A stretch of DNA of 64,000 nt from Halodesulfovibrio sp. (GCF_015482765.1 NZ_JADMLB010000059.1:83475-147474); one strand, 5' to 3'. Positions 35,474 through 46,952 are shown, numbered from the stretch's first letter. Translations and numbers: made by a program. The notes: a model not told the origin generated them from the sequence alone.

Positions 35474-35923
35474 TTAGGCGGCGGATAAAAGGTTCCACAA
35501 AGCATCTTGAGAATCAGATTCCATAAACAGCTGCTTGAAATCATCATCCTTAAGGAGTCTTGAAATTTGAGCTAAGATGCGCAAATGAGTTCCTGCAACA
35601 TTTTCAGGAGCCAAAACCATAAAGAAAATTTTGCATGGTTTTTGGTCTAAGGCATCAAAATCCAATCCTTCGAAACTTCTACCGGCAACAACAACTATTT
35701 TATCGAGTGAAGGAAGTTTTCCATGGGGAATGGCTATACCATTTCCAATTCCTGTTGTGCCGAGTGCTTCGCGCTCCATCAGGACATTAAAAACTTCTTC
35801 AGCATCGAGTGCTGGATTTTTTTCTACAACAGGAGCCAGAAGCTCCGCCAGCGCCTCTTGTTTGGTGCTGGCGGTAAGCTCCGGCAATACAAGTTCTTTT
35901 TCCAGGTATTCACCCAGTTTCAT
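35474..35923 (-). CDS. ptsN: Nitrogen-PTS IIA (PtsN)
   Basis: 149 residues, fructose-type IIA fold. The active H67 lies in GIGNGIAIPHGKL. No transporter is fused, so it is a regulator that reports PTS phosphorylation to potassium, nitrogen or envelope targets. It lies 8 bases after hpf and 12 before rapZ. Confidence 0.92.
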   Translation of the reverse strand: MKLGEYLEKELVLPELTASTKQEALAELLAPVVEKNPALDAEEVFNVLMEREALGTTGIGNGIAIPHGKLPSLDKIVVVAGRSFEGLDFDALDQKPCKIFFMVLAPENVAGTHLRILAQISRLLKDDDFKQLFMESDSQDALWNLLSAA

Positions 35924-35931
35924 TACAGTTC

Positions 35932-36468
35932 CTAGAGGACGGGGTCGATCAGGCCGAAATCATTATCTTTTCGGCGGTAGATGACGTTAACCCGTTCGGT
36001 TTCGGCATTAAGAAAAACAAGGAAATCATAGTCCAGTGCGTCAAGCTGCATTGCTGCTTCATCGAGATCCATAGGTTTTGGTGTAAAATTATCTACACCA
36101 ATAATTGTACGTTCTGATTCTGCAGCTTCTTCTGGAGGCATACTGCCTTCTAGAACAAAGCGTTCTGCACCCTTGCGTTTCGTTTGCAGTTTTTCCGTAC
36201 GACGGATGATCTGTGCTTTGAGTTTGTCTCGAACAAGGTCAACCGTTGCATACATGTCTTCAGACTGTTCGGTAGCGGAAAGAGTTAAGTTATCCGATAC
36301 AAGTGAAATTTCGGCTTTGTGGCGGAAATTGTCAACAGAAAGTGAGACTTGCATTTCCAAGTGGTCAGGGTTCGGTAAGAATCTGCCAAGCTTACTGAAG
36401 CGGCGTTTGGCATATGCTTTCAGGTGATTGGAAGGCTCAAAGTTCTTGAAAGTGAATGCGATGTTCAT
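35932..36468 (-). CDS. hpf: Ribosome hibernation promoting factor, long form
   Basis: 178 residues: N-terminal beta-alpha-beta domain (about 1-100) that sits in the tRNA/mRNA channel of the 30S, a linker, and a C-terminal dimerisation domain (about 120-178, with DYDFLVFLNAETERVNVIYRRKD). The long form pairs ribosomes directly into 100S without RMF. AGGAGG precedes the ATG. Follows rpoN by 53 bases, a conserved arrangement. Confidence 0.93.
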   Translation of the reverse strand: MNIAFTFKNFEPSNHLKAYAKRRFSKLGRFLPNPDHLEMQVSLSVDNFRHKAEISLVSDNLTLSATEQSEDMYATVDLVRDKLKAQIIRRTEKLQTKRKGAERFVLEGSMPPEEAAESERTIIGVDNFTPKPMDLDEAAMQLDALDYDFLVFLNAETERVNVIYRRKDNDFGLIDPVL

Positions 36469-36521
36469 AGTGCCTCCTAATTGGATACTTTTGAAACCCT
36501 GTGAGTCAGCTGGTTTCGCTT

Positions 36522-37949
36522 CTAGAATACCACCTTTCTCTTTGATGATGAAGGGATATTCATTGCGGTACGGTATTTAGCAACAGTTCTTCGTGCAATG
36601 TTAACCTGTAGTTTTTCCTTAAGAATTTCTCCGATTTTCTCGTCACTTAATGGTTTTTTAGTATTTTCTTCGCTAATAAGTTTTTTAATGAGGGCTTTAA
36701 CGCTCTCAGATCCGACCTGACTACCATCATCAAGGCCAATTGCACTGTTGAAGAAGAACTTCAGTTCGAAGATACCGTGCGGGGTCGAAATATACTTATT
36801 TGTAGTGATACGGCTTACAGTTGATTCGTGCATGCCGATATCATCAGCAATATCTTTAAGAATGAGCGGCTTTAACGATGTCACACCGTTAAGGAAGAAT
36901 TCTCTCTGATATTTAACAATACTCTCAACTACCTTATATAAAGTTCGTTGCCGTTGGTACAGACTTTTTATCAGCCAAGAAGCGGAACGCATCTTGTCCT
37001 GATAGTAATCTTTTTCTTCCGTATTGGCAGTTTTTGGTAGTTGCTCTGTTAATTCACTCAGTTGCAACTGAGGCAACCCGTCCTCATTGAGGACGATGAC
37101 AAAGTCTCCTTCATATTCATAGATGTATACGTCTGGGGATACATAATGTGGCTCCCCGCCGCTGAACCGTGCCCCCGGCATAGGGTCAAGGCTTTGAATT
37201 ACATCAAGATACTCTTTGAGATCTTCAAGAGAAATTTTGTATTTTCGAGCAAGTGGTTTGTAACGACGCTTTTCCAGATCTTCAAGATGATTAGTAATAA
37301 TATCTACCAAAATCGGGTCACGGTCGTAATTTAAAGCTTTTACTTGAACAAGCAGACATTCCTGAGGTGTGCGAGCAGCTACCCCCACAGGATCGAATTG
37401 TTGAATATGGCTGATTAGGTATTCAACTGTTTCAATGTCGCTATGAGCAATTTGCGCCAGTTCTTCTGCAGATACGTGAAGGTACCCGTTAGAGCTGATG
37501 TTACCAATGATGACTTCCCCTACTTTTATCTGTTCTTCAGTAAGAGGAGAAAGCATCAATTGCCAGTTCAGGTGTCCATCTAACGTCGGGGCTGGAGCAA
37601 GACGAGCTTCAAAGGAGCTCATTTCTTCCAGTGCTTCCGATTCTCGCATTGAAACCTGTTTGGTTGTGCTTGAGAAATCGCCCAGATAGTCTTCCCAGTC
37701 AGCGTTATTTGAAAGCTCTTTGTCGTAAGCTTCCTGTTCATCTTTACGCTGTTCTGCGGCAGACGTTTTATCTGGATTCGCGCTTTCCTCTAAGGACTCT
37801 TCCAAAAAAGGATTCTCCAGCAGCTCTTGCTGAACGGTTTCAGCAAGTTCCACGCGGGATAGTTGCAGCAGTTTGATTGCCTGCTGCAATTGCGGGGTCA
37901 TAACAAGCTGCTGAGCGAGCTTTAATTGTTGGCGAAGTTCAAGAGCCAT
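36522..37949 (-). CDS. rpoN: RNA polymerase sigma-54 factor
   Basis: 475 residues. Region I LRQQLKLAQQLVMTPQLQQAIKLLQ binds activator and core; an acidic region II follows; the C-terminus has the helix-turn-helix and the RpoN box ARRTVAKYR at about 452-460 for the -24 element. Needs AAA+ activators. It heads rpoN-hpf-ptsN-rapZ-PTS and is separated from lptB by a terminator. Confidence 0.95.
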   Translation of the reverse strand: MALELRQQLKLAQQLVMTPQLQQAIKLLQLSRVELAETVQQELLENPFLEESLEESANPDKTSAAEQRKDEQEAYDKELSNNADWEDYLGDFSSTTKQVSMRESEALEEMSSFEARLAPAPTLDGHLNWQLMLSPLTEEQIKVGEVIIGNISSNGYLHVSAEELAQIAHSDIETVEYLISHIQQFDPVGVAARTPQECLLVQVKALNYDRDPILVDIITNHLEDLEKRRYKPLARKYKISLEDLKEYLDVIQSLDPMPGARFSGGEPHYVSPDVYIYEYEGDFVIVLNEDGLPQLQLSELTEQLPKTANTEEKDYYQDKMRSASWLIKSLYQRQRTLYKVVESIVKYQREFFLNGVTSLKPLILKDIADDIGMHESTVSRITTNKYISTPHGIFELKFFFNSAIGLDDGSQVGSESVKALIKKLISEENTKKPLSDEKIGEILKEKLQVNIARRTVAKYRTAMNIPSSSKRKVVF

Positions 37950-38083
37950 ATATAAGAATGTCCTATGTGGTTCGACTAGCTAAAAAGCTGAAATATAATG
38001 TATGAGTACTGCCTATCAAAAAACATTCCAAATCAGATAACTGACCTCTTTTTTGCCACATAGGAACGTTATATGCAACCAAG

Positions 38084-38110
38084 AAAAAAGCCCGTTGTAC
38101 GGGCTTTTTT
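38084..38110. terminator. Terminator between lptB and rpoN
   Basis: A6-GCCCG, TTGTA loop, CGGGC-T6; symmetrical, works on both strands. It lies 39 bases after the lptB stop and separates the LPS genes from rpoN. Confidence 0.88.
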
Positions 38111-38148
38111 CTACTGCGTATGTGCAGATTATATTTTTTATCAAGATG

Positions 38149-38871
38149 CTAGAGACTAAAACCTTCTCCAAGGTAGACGCTACGCGCCTTAGGGTTATCA
38201 ACAATTTCCTGCGGTGTGCCGGATAGAATGATTTGCCCTTCATAAACAAGGTTGGCTCTATCACATATTTTTAATGTTTCTCGAACGTTGTGGTCGGAAA
38301 TTAAGACCCCCATGCCCTTATCACGCAATTTTCTGATGATATCTTGAATGTCGTCTACTGCAAGTGGATCGATCCCCGCAAACGGTTCATCAAGAAGAAT
38401 AAATTTAGGATCGCGAATAAGAGCACGTGCAATTTCAAGACGGCGGCGCTCACCACCGGAAATGTGCATTGCATGTGTATCTCTGATGTGTGAGATACCG
38501 AATTCATCCATCAATTCTTCTGCGCGTCGTTTCTGCGCGTCACGGGAAAGTTCAGTCTGTTCAAGGATAAGCTGTAAATTTTGGTAAACAGTGAGTTTTT
38601 TGAAAACAGAGCTCTCTTGTGGAAGATAGCTTAAGCCAATTCTTGCCCGTTCATGCAGTGGCCAATCAGTGACAACCATGTCATCAACAGTAACAACACC
38701 GGCGTTTGGCTTAATAATGCCAATGAGCATGTAGAATGTCGTTGTTTTACCGGCACCGTTTGGCCCCAGAAGCCCTACGATTTCACCTTGCTCCATTTTC
38801 AGATTGATATTGCGGACAACTTCACGTTTTCCATAAATTTTACAAAGCCCTTCGGCTTGGATAACAGACAT
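38149..38871 (-). CDS. lptB: LPS export ABC ATPase LptB
   Basis: 240 residues. Walker A GPNGAGKT at 36-43, signature ISGGERRRLEIARAL, Walker B FILLDEPFAGIDP. Powers extraction of LPS by LptFG (not in this window) and hand-off to LptC and LptA. Its ATG directly follows the lptA stop. Confidence 0.95.
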   Translation of the reverse strand: MSVIQAEGLCKIYGKREVVRNINLKMEQGEIVGLLGPNGAGKTTTFYMLIGIIKPNAGVVTVDDMVVTDWPLHERARIGLSYLPQESSVFKKLTVYQNLQLILEQTELSRDAQKRRAEELMDEFGISHIRDTHAMHISGGERRRLEIARALIRDPKFILLDEPFAGIDPLAVDDIQDIIRKLRDKGMGVLISDHNVRETLKICDRANLVYEGQIILSGTPQEIVDNPKARSVYLGEGFSL

Positions 38872-39399
38872 CTATTTTTTAACCTTGTTGCTTGGTGCAG
38901 AGAAAATAGCTTCAACAGGCTGGTTGGAAGAACCGAGCACTTCACTTCTATTTTCATTTACCCAAAACTTAATGATGTTACCTGCAATAGTATTTTTGCC
39001 TTCACTCAATTTAGGGGAACCGGTCATAACAAGCAGTTCATCTTTTAGTGTGTACGTGGCTTTGTCGCAAGTACCATGTCTGTCGTTTTCCATCTTAATG
39101 CGAACATTACCCTGGGAGATAATTTTTTCAATTTTACCAGGGTTAACACCGGTAGCGCTTTCGCTTTTAGGAGCATTTGGATCATTCTGGAGGTATACTG
39201 TTACTTTATTTGCCCACATATCAGCCTGTGGGTGTTTAACGACAACGTTGCCGATGAATACAACAGTTTGTCCATCGGCACTGTATGTCATTTTTTCAGA
39301 AGTAACTTTTATGTCATCTTTTGCTGGTGCTGCAAATGCTGTTGTCGCAACCGCTAACAGACAAAATGATATCATCAGAGTTCGTAAAAGAGCTTTCAT
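38872..39399 (-). CDS. lptA: LPS periplasmic bridge protein LptA
   Basis: 175 residues with a signal peptide (1-23, cut after AFA). The body is an OstA/LptA beta-jellyroll: ITVTSEKMTYSADGQTVVFIGNVVV-like strands and GNVRI. Its start overlaps the lptC stop by one base. Confidence 0.9.
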   Translation of the reverse strand: MKALLRTLMISFCLLAVATTAFAAPAKDDIKVTSEKMTYSADGQTVVFIGNVVVKHPQADMWANKVTVYLQNDPNAPKSESATGVNPGKIEKIISQGNVRIKMENDRHGTCDKATYTLKDELLVMTGSPKLSEGKNTIAGNIIKFWVNENRSEVLGSSNQPVEAIFSAPSNKVKK

Positions 39400-39986
39400 T
39401 ATTTTTCTCCACCAGTTGCTTCGTCCAGCTTTTCAGCACGGAAGTTTACAACCACATTTCCGGTTGCTGTAATCATATTTTCATCAAGATTCCAACTTGC
39501 GTTGTCGGAAGAACCATTGAAACCTTCTCCAGTAAAAATAACATTACCTGTCATAACTAGCAGTTTTTTCTTATCTTCAAAAGTCAGTTCACTGCTGGTA
39601 ATAGTACCTTTCTGGTTGGTTACAGTCACATCACCCCAAAGTCGGGCAACGCCTTTATTTTGATTGATGGTACCGTTGGGCGCTACAATATGCACCTCGT
39701 CACGGTCTGGCTGGACAAAATACATAATATCTGGGTTTGCAAGGTCTATTATGCTTTCGTCCTTTTGATACCATCCGTTGGTAGCCTTTAGCGTCCAAAG
39801 CTCTTTGCCAGCTTCGCCCTGCTTTAACTCTATACCTTTTAAAGAAAGGTCTACGTTAGTCTCGGCACCGTTTCCGATTGCTTCTTTTACTTCATCTGCA
39901 ATTTCTTTTTCAACAGAGCTATGCAGATAGTAGAGACCGCTGCCAAGTAAAGCTAACATTGCTCCCCAAATCAACCACTTTTTCAT
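39399..39986 (-). CDS. lptC: LPS export protein LptC
   Basis: 195 residues: one N-terminal membrane helix (about 5-22) and a periplasmic jellyroll that passes LPS from LptBFG to LptA (LWTLKATNGWY, GDVTVTNQKGTITSSELTF). It starts one base before the kdsC stop, so the genes are translationally coupled. Confidence 0.88.
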   Translation of the reverse strand: MKKWLIWGAMLALLGSGLYYLHSSVEKEIADEVKEAIGNGAETNVDLSLKGIELKQGEAGKELWTLKATNGWYQKDESIIDLANPDIMYFVQPDRDEVHIVAPNGTINQNKGVARLWGDVTVTNQKGTITSSELTFEDKKKLLVMTGNVIFTGEGFNGSSDNASWNLDENMITATGNVVVNFRAEKLDEATGGEK

Positions 39987-41487
<1,501 letters not shown>

Positions 41488-41576
41488 TTATTGTGATGTG
41501 TTCCGTTGGGAAACTGATCAATATTAATACATAACAGGACTCGGGACTGCCTAGCTCGTCGGAGTAATCTCTTAGA

Positions 41577-43211
41577 TTATTTTTTGTTAGCTTTAGAAGC
41601 CTTAATGAATTCGCGGAAAAGAGGATGCGGATTCATTGGAGTAGATTTAAACTCTGGGTGGAACTGACAAGCAAGGAACCATGGATGGTCTTTTACTTCA
41701 ACAATTTCAACGAGAGTTTCATCTGGAGAAACACCTGAGAAACGCATACCTGCTTCTTCAAGACGCTTGTAGTAAGCGTTGTTGAATTCGTAACGATGAC
41801 GGTGACGTTCTGAGATCATTTCTTCACCGTATGCTTCCTGAGCGTTTGTTTTTGGACGAACTTTACATGGGTAAGCGCCAAGACGGAGTGTGCCGCCTTT
41901 GTCTGTGTCTTCGTCACGTTTTTCAACTGCTTCTTTGCGGAAGTCATACCATTCAGTCATGAGGTAAATGAGCGGCTCTTTCGCGTTTTCATCAAATTCA
42001 ACAGAAGTTGCGTCTTTAATACCCACTACATTGCGTGCATATTCAATAACTGCGAGCTGCATACCAAGGCAGATGCCGAAGAAAGGTACTTTCTTTTCAC
42101 GTGCGTAGTTGATTGCAAGCATTTTGCCTTCAACACCGCGATGACCGAAGCCACCCGGAACAAGAATGCCGTCGAGGCCTTTCAGTTTTGATGCAACGTT
42201 CTTAGTGGTTACTTCTTCAGAGTTCACGTATTCGAACTCAACAGTAACACGGTTTGCAAGACCACCATGAACTAATGCTTCGTGAAGGCTTTTGTAAGCC
42301 TCTTTAAGATCAACGTATTTACCGACAATGCCGATTTTTACGCTGCCTTTAGGATTATTGAAGTTGTGAAGCAAGTTCTGCCATGGAACGAGATCTGCGT
42401 TTTTCGCTGGGAGGCGGAGCATGATCGCAATTTTCTGGTCAAGGCCTTCGTCGTAGAAAGCAAGAGGTACTTCGTAAATATTTTTTACGTCTGCGCAGGA
42501 GAAGACAGCATCGCGGTCGACGTTACAGAAGAGAGCGATTTTGTGTTTGAGGTGGTCATCAATTGGTTTCTCACATCGGCAGATGATCATATCCGGCTGA
42601 ATACCAATTGAGCGAAGCTCTTTTACACTGTGCTGTGTTGGTTTGGTTTTGTGTTCACCAGCAGCCTTAAGGTAAGGAACCAAAGTAAGGTGAATGTACA
42701 TGCACTGCTCACGACCAAGGTCGGTACGGAGCTGACGGATTGCTTCAAGGAAAGGAAGACCTTCGATGTCGCCAACAGTACCGCCGATCTCGATGATTGC
42801 TACATCAAGATCGTCACTGGCAAGGCTGAGAACACATTTTTTGATTTCGTCAGTAATATGCGGAATAACCTGAACAGTGCCACCAAGGTAATCGCCGCGA
42901 CGTTCTTTAGTAATTACTTTGTGGTAGATGGAACCGGAAGTGTAGTTGTTTTTCTGAGAAAGAGGCACATTGAGGTAACGCTCGTAATGACCAAGGTCGA
43001 GGTCAGTCTCAGCACCGTCATCCGTTACATACACCTCACCATGCTGAAACGGGTTCATGGTACCCGGGTCAACGTTGATATAAGGGTCGAGTTTCTGAAT
43101 GGTTACATTTAAACCTCTAGCTTTAAGGAGGACACCAATTGATGCAGCTGAAAGGCCCTTCCCTAAAGAAGATAAAACCCCACCAGTAACGAAGATAAAC
43201 TTAGTTTTCAT
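41577..43211 (-). CDS. pyrG: CTP synthase
   Basis: 544 residues. Amidates UTP to CTP. Amidoligase domain (1-270) starts [23 protein letters not shown]; the glutaminase domain has the nucleophile Cys in FFGICLGMQ and [11 protein letters not shown] is used for CMP-Kdo and lipid synthesis, in keeping with the neighbouring LPS genes. Confidence 0.96.
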   Translation of the reverse strand: MKTKFIFVTGGVLSSLGKGLSAASIGVLLKARGLNVTIQKLDPYINVDPGTMNPFQHGEVYVTDDGAETDLDLGHYERYLNVPLSQKNNYTSGSIYHKVITKERRGDYLGGTVQVIPHITDEIKKCVLSLASDDLDVAIIEIGGTVGDIEGLPFLEAIRQLRTDLGREQCMYIHLTLVPYLKAAGEHKTKPTQHSVKELRSIGIQPDMIICRCEKPIDDHLKHKIALFCNVDRDAVFSCADVKNIYEVPLAFYDEGLDQKIAIMLRLPAKNADLVPWQNLLHNFNNPKGSVKIGIVGKYVDLKEAYKSLHEALVHGGLANRVTVEFEYVNSEEVTTKNVASKLKGLDGILVPGGFGHRGVEGKMLAINYAREKKVPFFGICLGMQLAVIEYARNVVGIKDATSVEFDENAKEPLIYLMTEWYDFRKEAVEKRDEDTDKGGTLRLGAYPCKVRPKTNAQEAYGEEMISERHRHRYEFNNAYYKRLEEAGMRFSGVSPDETLVEIVEVKDHPWFLACQFHPEFKSTPMNPHPLFREFIKASKANKK

Positions 43212-43323
43212 TCTTTCTCGCCTACGACGTAGTTATTAAAAAATTAGTTAATGACCAAAGTCACGTATATTCATTTCGAACGTATCTCGTCCGTATACAC
43301 TTTTTTTGAAGTTACGTCAGCCG

Positions 43324-43352
43324 TTGACTGTTACCGCCGACGCAACTATAAC
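43324..43352 (+). promoter_or_regulatory. Sigma-70 type promoter for purQ
   Basis: TTGACT (43324-43329), a 17-base spacer, TATAAC (43347-43352). It lies about 140 bases before purQ, leaving a leader that holds a small hairpin (ACCCGA / TCGGGT, 43414-43430) without T-run. Confidence 0.5.
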
Positions 43353-43489
43353 TATCAGTCCCGAATTATTAAAACGGTGACTTTTTTTTTGCTTTCAAAA
43401 ACCGTGAGTCACTACCCGAACTACTCGGGTAAGTAAAGCGACTTTTTGTAAAGCCCCGTGTTAATCTTTTTTTAGGAGAAACTTGAGCA

Positions 43490-44299
43490 ATGACCCAGGT
43501 TAATACTCTGGTAATTACCGGCTATGGGACGAACTGCGAAGTTGAATGCGCGCATGCAGCAAAAATTTCTGGAGCTGATCGTGTTGAAATTAAGCATTTT
43601 TCAGACCTCATTTCCGGTGACACCAGTTTAACAGATTTCAATTTTTTGATTCTGCCGGGTGGTTTTCTTGATGGTGACGATCTGGGTGCTGCTCAAGCTG
43701 CCGCAAACCGTTGGCGGCATGCTAAGACAGAGCAAGGCGAACCTCTTCTCGATCAACTTAAAACCTTTTTTACCAATGGTGGCATTATTTTTGGTATATG
43801 CAACGGCTTTCAGCTGCTTGTAAAACTTGGATTACTGCCGGCAATTGACGAATTGTACTTTGAGCGTCAGGTTTCCTTATCACATAACGATTCTGCCCGA
43901 TATGAAGATAGATGGGTGCATCTTAAAGCAAATGCACAAAGCCCATGTGTTTTCACAAAAGGTGTCGATACGTTATATATTCCTGTGCGCCATGGCGAAG
44001 GAAAAATTATTGCAAAAGATGAAGCAACACTTACTGCTCTTCAAGAAAATAATCTGATTGCTCTGCAATATATTGATCCAGAGTCCGGTGACGTTACACA
44101 GGAATACCCTATGAACCCTAACGGTTCCCCACTGGGTATTGCAGGCTTAACCGATCCTTCCGGTCGAATCCTTGGTATGATGCCGCATCCGGAAGCATAC
44201 AACCACCCTACCAACCATCCGGGCTGGACTGCTGGTAAAGAAGCAGAACTCGGCACCGTTTTAGTTAAAAACGGCATAGACTACTTAAAGAGTCTGTAG
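43490..44299 (+). CDS. purQ: FGAM synthase glutaminase subunit PurQ-type
   Basis: 269-residue class I glutamine amidotransferase. The catalytic Cys lies in FGICNGFQLL (near residue 106) and the His-Glu pair in GMMPHPEAY (near 244). LPGGFLDGDDLGAA is typical of PurQ. It supplies ammonia to PurL for purine synthesis. Longer than Bacillus PurQ (about 225). No purS or purL is adjacent. Strong AGGAG upstream. Confidence 0.85.
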   Translation: MTQVNTLVITGYGTNCEVECAHAAKISGADRVEIKHFSDLISGDTSLTDFNFLILPGGFLDGDDLGAAQAAANRWRHAKTEQGEPLLDQLKTFFTNGGIIFGICNGFQLLVKLGLLPAIDELYFERQVSLSHNDSARYEDRWVHLKANAQSPCVFTKGVDTLYIPVRHGEGKIIAKDEATLTALQENNLIALQYIDPESGDVTQEYPMNPNGSPLGIAGLTDPSGRILGMMPHPEAYNHPTNHPGWTAGKEAELGTVLVKNGIDYLKSL

Positions 44300-44368
44300 C
44301 AGCTTTGTGATATAATATTTAGTTGGCTCCGGCTCTTGTCGGAGCCACTATTATTTCCAGGAGCGAAT

Positions 44369-44824
44369 ATGATTCCATGCTTTATCTGTAAAAAAGATTC
44401 AATTGGAGGATTTACCTATGGTCTTCCAACAACCCCTTTATCACAGCATGTTGGATTGTGCCCTGAACACAATACGCTAGAAAACAAAAAAGCTGCAATT
44501 CTTCACTGGATTGAAACAACACAAGCAAGCGTCAGTGCTTTTAATGAAGCAAATCTTGCCCGATACGCTGAACCCGTGGAATACATGTTGACGGTATATT
44601 ATCTCGCTGGTGGTTCCGCTGTGTTCAGATGTACAAAATGGAATGTTCCAGACAAAGCCACGTTACAGATTATGGGACTGGATGGTCGTTCTTCCTTTAT
44701 TCCCTTGGCACACATTGAACTCTTTGAAGTTGTTCCGGTTGACGATCCGAATAAGTTTACTCCCAGCGCTTCTGTAAACGAACGATACTCCGTTGTAGAC
44801 GGGGTTCCCACCTTACAGCGGTAA
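44369..44824 (+). CDS. Conserved-looking protein of unknown function with Cys cluster
   Basis: 151 residues, starts after CAGGAG at six bases. An N-terminal CFICKKD followed by GLCPEH could bind a zinc ion. The rest (about 60-150) appears as a beta-rich domain. I do not recognise the family. It lies between purQ (70 bases) and surE (51 bases) on the same strand, so it may be in their operon. Confidence 0.65.
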   Translation: MIPCFICKKDSIGGFTYGLPTTPLSQHVGLCPEHNTLENKKAAILHWIETTQASVSAFNEANLARYAEPVEYMLTVYYLAGGSAVFRCTKWNVPDKATLQIMGLDGRSSFIPLAHIELFEVVPVDDPNKFTPSASVNERYSVVDGVPTLQR

Positions 44825-44875
44825 TTCCTATTTTTATTATAGCAGAGATTGTGGTTAGTTACAAAGGATTCTTCA

Positions 44876-45679
44876 ATGATACAGCAAAGTTCACCAAAAA
44901 TTTTAATTACAAATGATGACGGAATTCATTCCCCGGGAATTTTAGCTGCAATTGAAGCTGTGTCCTCTTTTGCTGACGTGCTTGTTATTGCTCCTGCCTC
45001 CCAGCAAACAGCTATGGGGCGTGCGTATCGCGGGAACCCTGACGCCCGTTTAAAAGAAACTTCTCTTAGAGTCGGGAATGTGGAGTACAAGGCTTTTTCT
45101 TGCGAAGCGACCCCTGCGAGAACAGTTGATCACGGGTTAAAAGTTTTATCGGGCTATCGTCCTGATTTTATTATTTCAGGAATTAATTACGGAGAGAATC
45201 TAGGATCGAGCATTACCAGCTCCGGTACAGTCGGGGCAGCAATGGAAGCAGCGCATAGAGGGATTCCATCTATTGCTGTATCGCTTGAAACGCCAGTAAA
45301 CACGCATCTTACGTATTCTGAACAAAATTGGTCTGCAGCAACACACTTTTTACGGCATTTTACCCTGAGGGCATTGGAAGATGGTTTTCCTCATGGAGTG
45401 GATTTATTGAAAATTGATGTGCCCAGCTCTGCCTCTTTAGAATGCCCTTGGCGTGTGACCAGACTTTCTCAAAATTCATATTATCGCTCAGAACTTCCAT
45501 CGCCTTCAATGGATAGCTGTTTAAAAGATTCTATTATATCAAAAGGTCTTGTTCAGGGAGAACCTGAAGACACAGATATTTATGCTATTGCGGTGGATCA
45601 GGTTGTTTCAGTAACACCACTTTGCCTCGATTTTACTGCTCATGGCAGTATGAGTGCCCTTAATAAATGGGGAAAATAG
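44876..45679 (+). CDS. surE: 5'/3'-nucleotidase SurE
   Basis: 267 residues. Metal-dependent phosphatase of nucleoside monophosphates. ILITNDDGIHSPGI (D14, D15), VIAPASQQTAMG, and SGINYGENLGSSITSSGTVGAAMEA, all family signatures. The ATG follows AAAGGA at seven bases; a TTG nine codons upstream is less likely. Confidence 0.94.
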   Translation: MIQQSSPKILITNDDGIHSPGILAAIEAVSSFADVLVIAPASQQTAMGRAYRGNPDARLKETSLRVGNVEYKAFSCEATPARTVDHGLKVLSGYRPDFIISGINYGENLGSSITSSGTVGAAMEAAHRGIPSIAVSLETPVNTHLTYSEQNWSAATHFLRHFTLRALEDGFPHGVDLLKIDVPSSASLECPWRVTRLSQNSYYRSELPSPSMDSCLKDSIISKGLVQGEPEDTDIYAIAVDQVVSVTPLCLDFTAHGSMSALNKWGK

Positions 45680-45683
45680 TAAA

Positions 45684-45711
45684 AAAGCTCTTCAACATGT
45701 TGAAGAGCTTT
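45684..45711. terminator. Bidirectional terminator after surE
   Basis: The 28 bases from 45684 to 45711 form one perfect palindrome around CATG; it separates convergent surE and the MBL gene. Confidence 0.85.
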
Positions 45712-45714
45712 CGG

Positions 45715-46551
45715 TTATTCGAATGTTAACGTGTCGCCTGTTGCAATCGCGGTATTATTAGGAAGCCATAATCTCCCCCATCTCCCTGTACAGTGGCATG
45801 CGAATGATTTCTGTACCTTTGCTTTTTTGAAAAAATTTCGAATTTGATAGAGTTGGGGAATTGGAGCTGTTCTTAGGTGCAGCCCGCCAACAATTGCAGC
45901 AATTCTTTTTTCACCTGTTACTTCTTGAGCTCTTGTAATTATATTACATATCCCAGAATGGCTGCACCCTGTAATTATGACAAGCCCATCCTTCCCTTTC
46001 CAGACAACTCCTGTGTCATCATAAAGAAAGTCTTCTACAAAGCGTCCGTTGTGTCGGGCAATTCCAAATGCACCGCCGCCTTTGAAGTGCGAATTTCGTG
46101 GGATTTCTCCAAGAAACAGAAATTTGTTCTCAATAAGCAACGGGTCTTTTGATTCACGAACTAAGAATTTTTCACGCACATCATGTTCATTCAAGCCCGC
46201 ATCTAATTTTCGAATGCATACCGGCTTTCCGTTTGTAATTTTTCCGACATGACGCTCTATAAAGCAATCCGGATGGCAGGTAAGTGTTGGGCGATTCTGC
46301 CGTGAAGAAACAAGGTTACCGAGTGCAGGAATTCCGCCTGCATGATCATAATGACCGTGAGATAATACCACGTGGTCAATATTACTGAGTTGGATCTCAA
46401 GGGTTTCTGCATTTCGTAGAAAATCGCTTCCCGTTCCAGTGTCGAGTAATACTTTATCTTCACCATCTTCAAGAAGAAGTGAAAGTCCTTTTGCGGGGAT
46501 AAGGTCATCTCTATTTGAATTATTTTCGATGAGGACGGTTAGTGTAAGCAT
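45715..46551 (-). CDS. MBL-fold hydrolase, RFAP-synthase-like family
   Basis: 278 residues. Metallo-beta-lactamase metal site SHGHYDHAGG (H64, H66, D68, H69), then ITGCSHSGICN and VGGLHLR. This is the branch annotated in archaea as ribofuranosylaminobenzene 5'-phosphate synthase-related. True substrate unknown. A paralogue with the same signatures lies at 61453-62409. Confidence 0.8.
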   Translation of the reverse strand: MLTLTVLIENNSNRDDLIPAKGLSLLLEDGEDKVLLDTGTGSDFLRNAETLEIQLSNIDHVVLSHGHYDHAGGIPALGNLVSSRQNRPTLTCHPDCFIERHVGKITNGKPVCIRKLDAGLNEHDVREKFLVRESKDPLLIENKFLFLGEIPRNSHFKGGGAFGIARHNGRFVEDFLYDDTGVVWKGKDGLVIITGCSHSGICNIITRAQEVTGEKRIAAIVGGLHLRTAPIPQLYQIRNFFKKAKVQKSFACHCTGRWGRLWLPNNTAIATGDTLTFE

Positions 46552-46880
46552 CTAGTTTCCTTTTCTCTTGTCGAAGTATGTACTGAGCATGTTCGTACTG
46601 ATAAAGATTTATTCCGTGTTTGATAGTAATTTCTTTTCTAAGTAGGTTGCGTCAGTGCCTACTTGTGATTCTTTAATACATGTTTTTATTGTGTCGCAAA
46701 AACGCTCTAACTTGCAGACATGCACTTAGTGCCTTCTTGAAAAGAATAACCGTAACTTACAAAAGATGATGTTGGGATTGCATCATCAAATTTCTTGTCT
46801 ATCAATATGTTAGATACAAAAATAGACTAAATAAGTAGTAAAACGACATGGTTGAAAATCAAAACAACGATACTTTTCCA
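46552..46880. other. Intergenic region upstream of wtpA
   Basis: About 330 bases without a gene between divergent MBL and wtpA. It holds an inverted repeat GATGATG (46766-46772) / CATCATC (46782-46788), which may be an operator or hairpin. Nothing else stands out. Confidence 0.4.
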
Positions 46881-46898
46881 TTGACATAGAGACTCTAT
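46881..46898 (+). promoter_or_regulatory. -35-like box overlapping a perfect palindrome, wtp operon
   Basis: TTGACA (46881-46886) merges into ATAGAG-A-CTCTAT (46886-46898), a perfect 6-1-6 palindrome. A TATAAT occurs at 46929-46934, too far to pair with this -35; GATTTT at 46904 would fit. The palindrome is a candidate operator for a tungstate/molybdate-sensing repressor. Confidence 0.4.
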
Positions 46899-46952
46899 AC
46901 GCCGATTTTACCAGCACATTATTTAACGTATAATTTGTTTGTAGGGGTTGTT

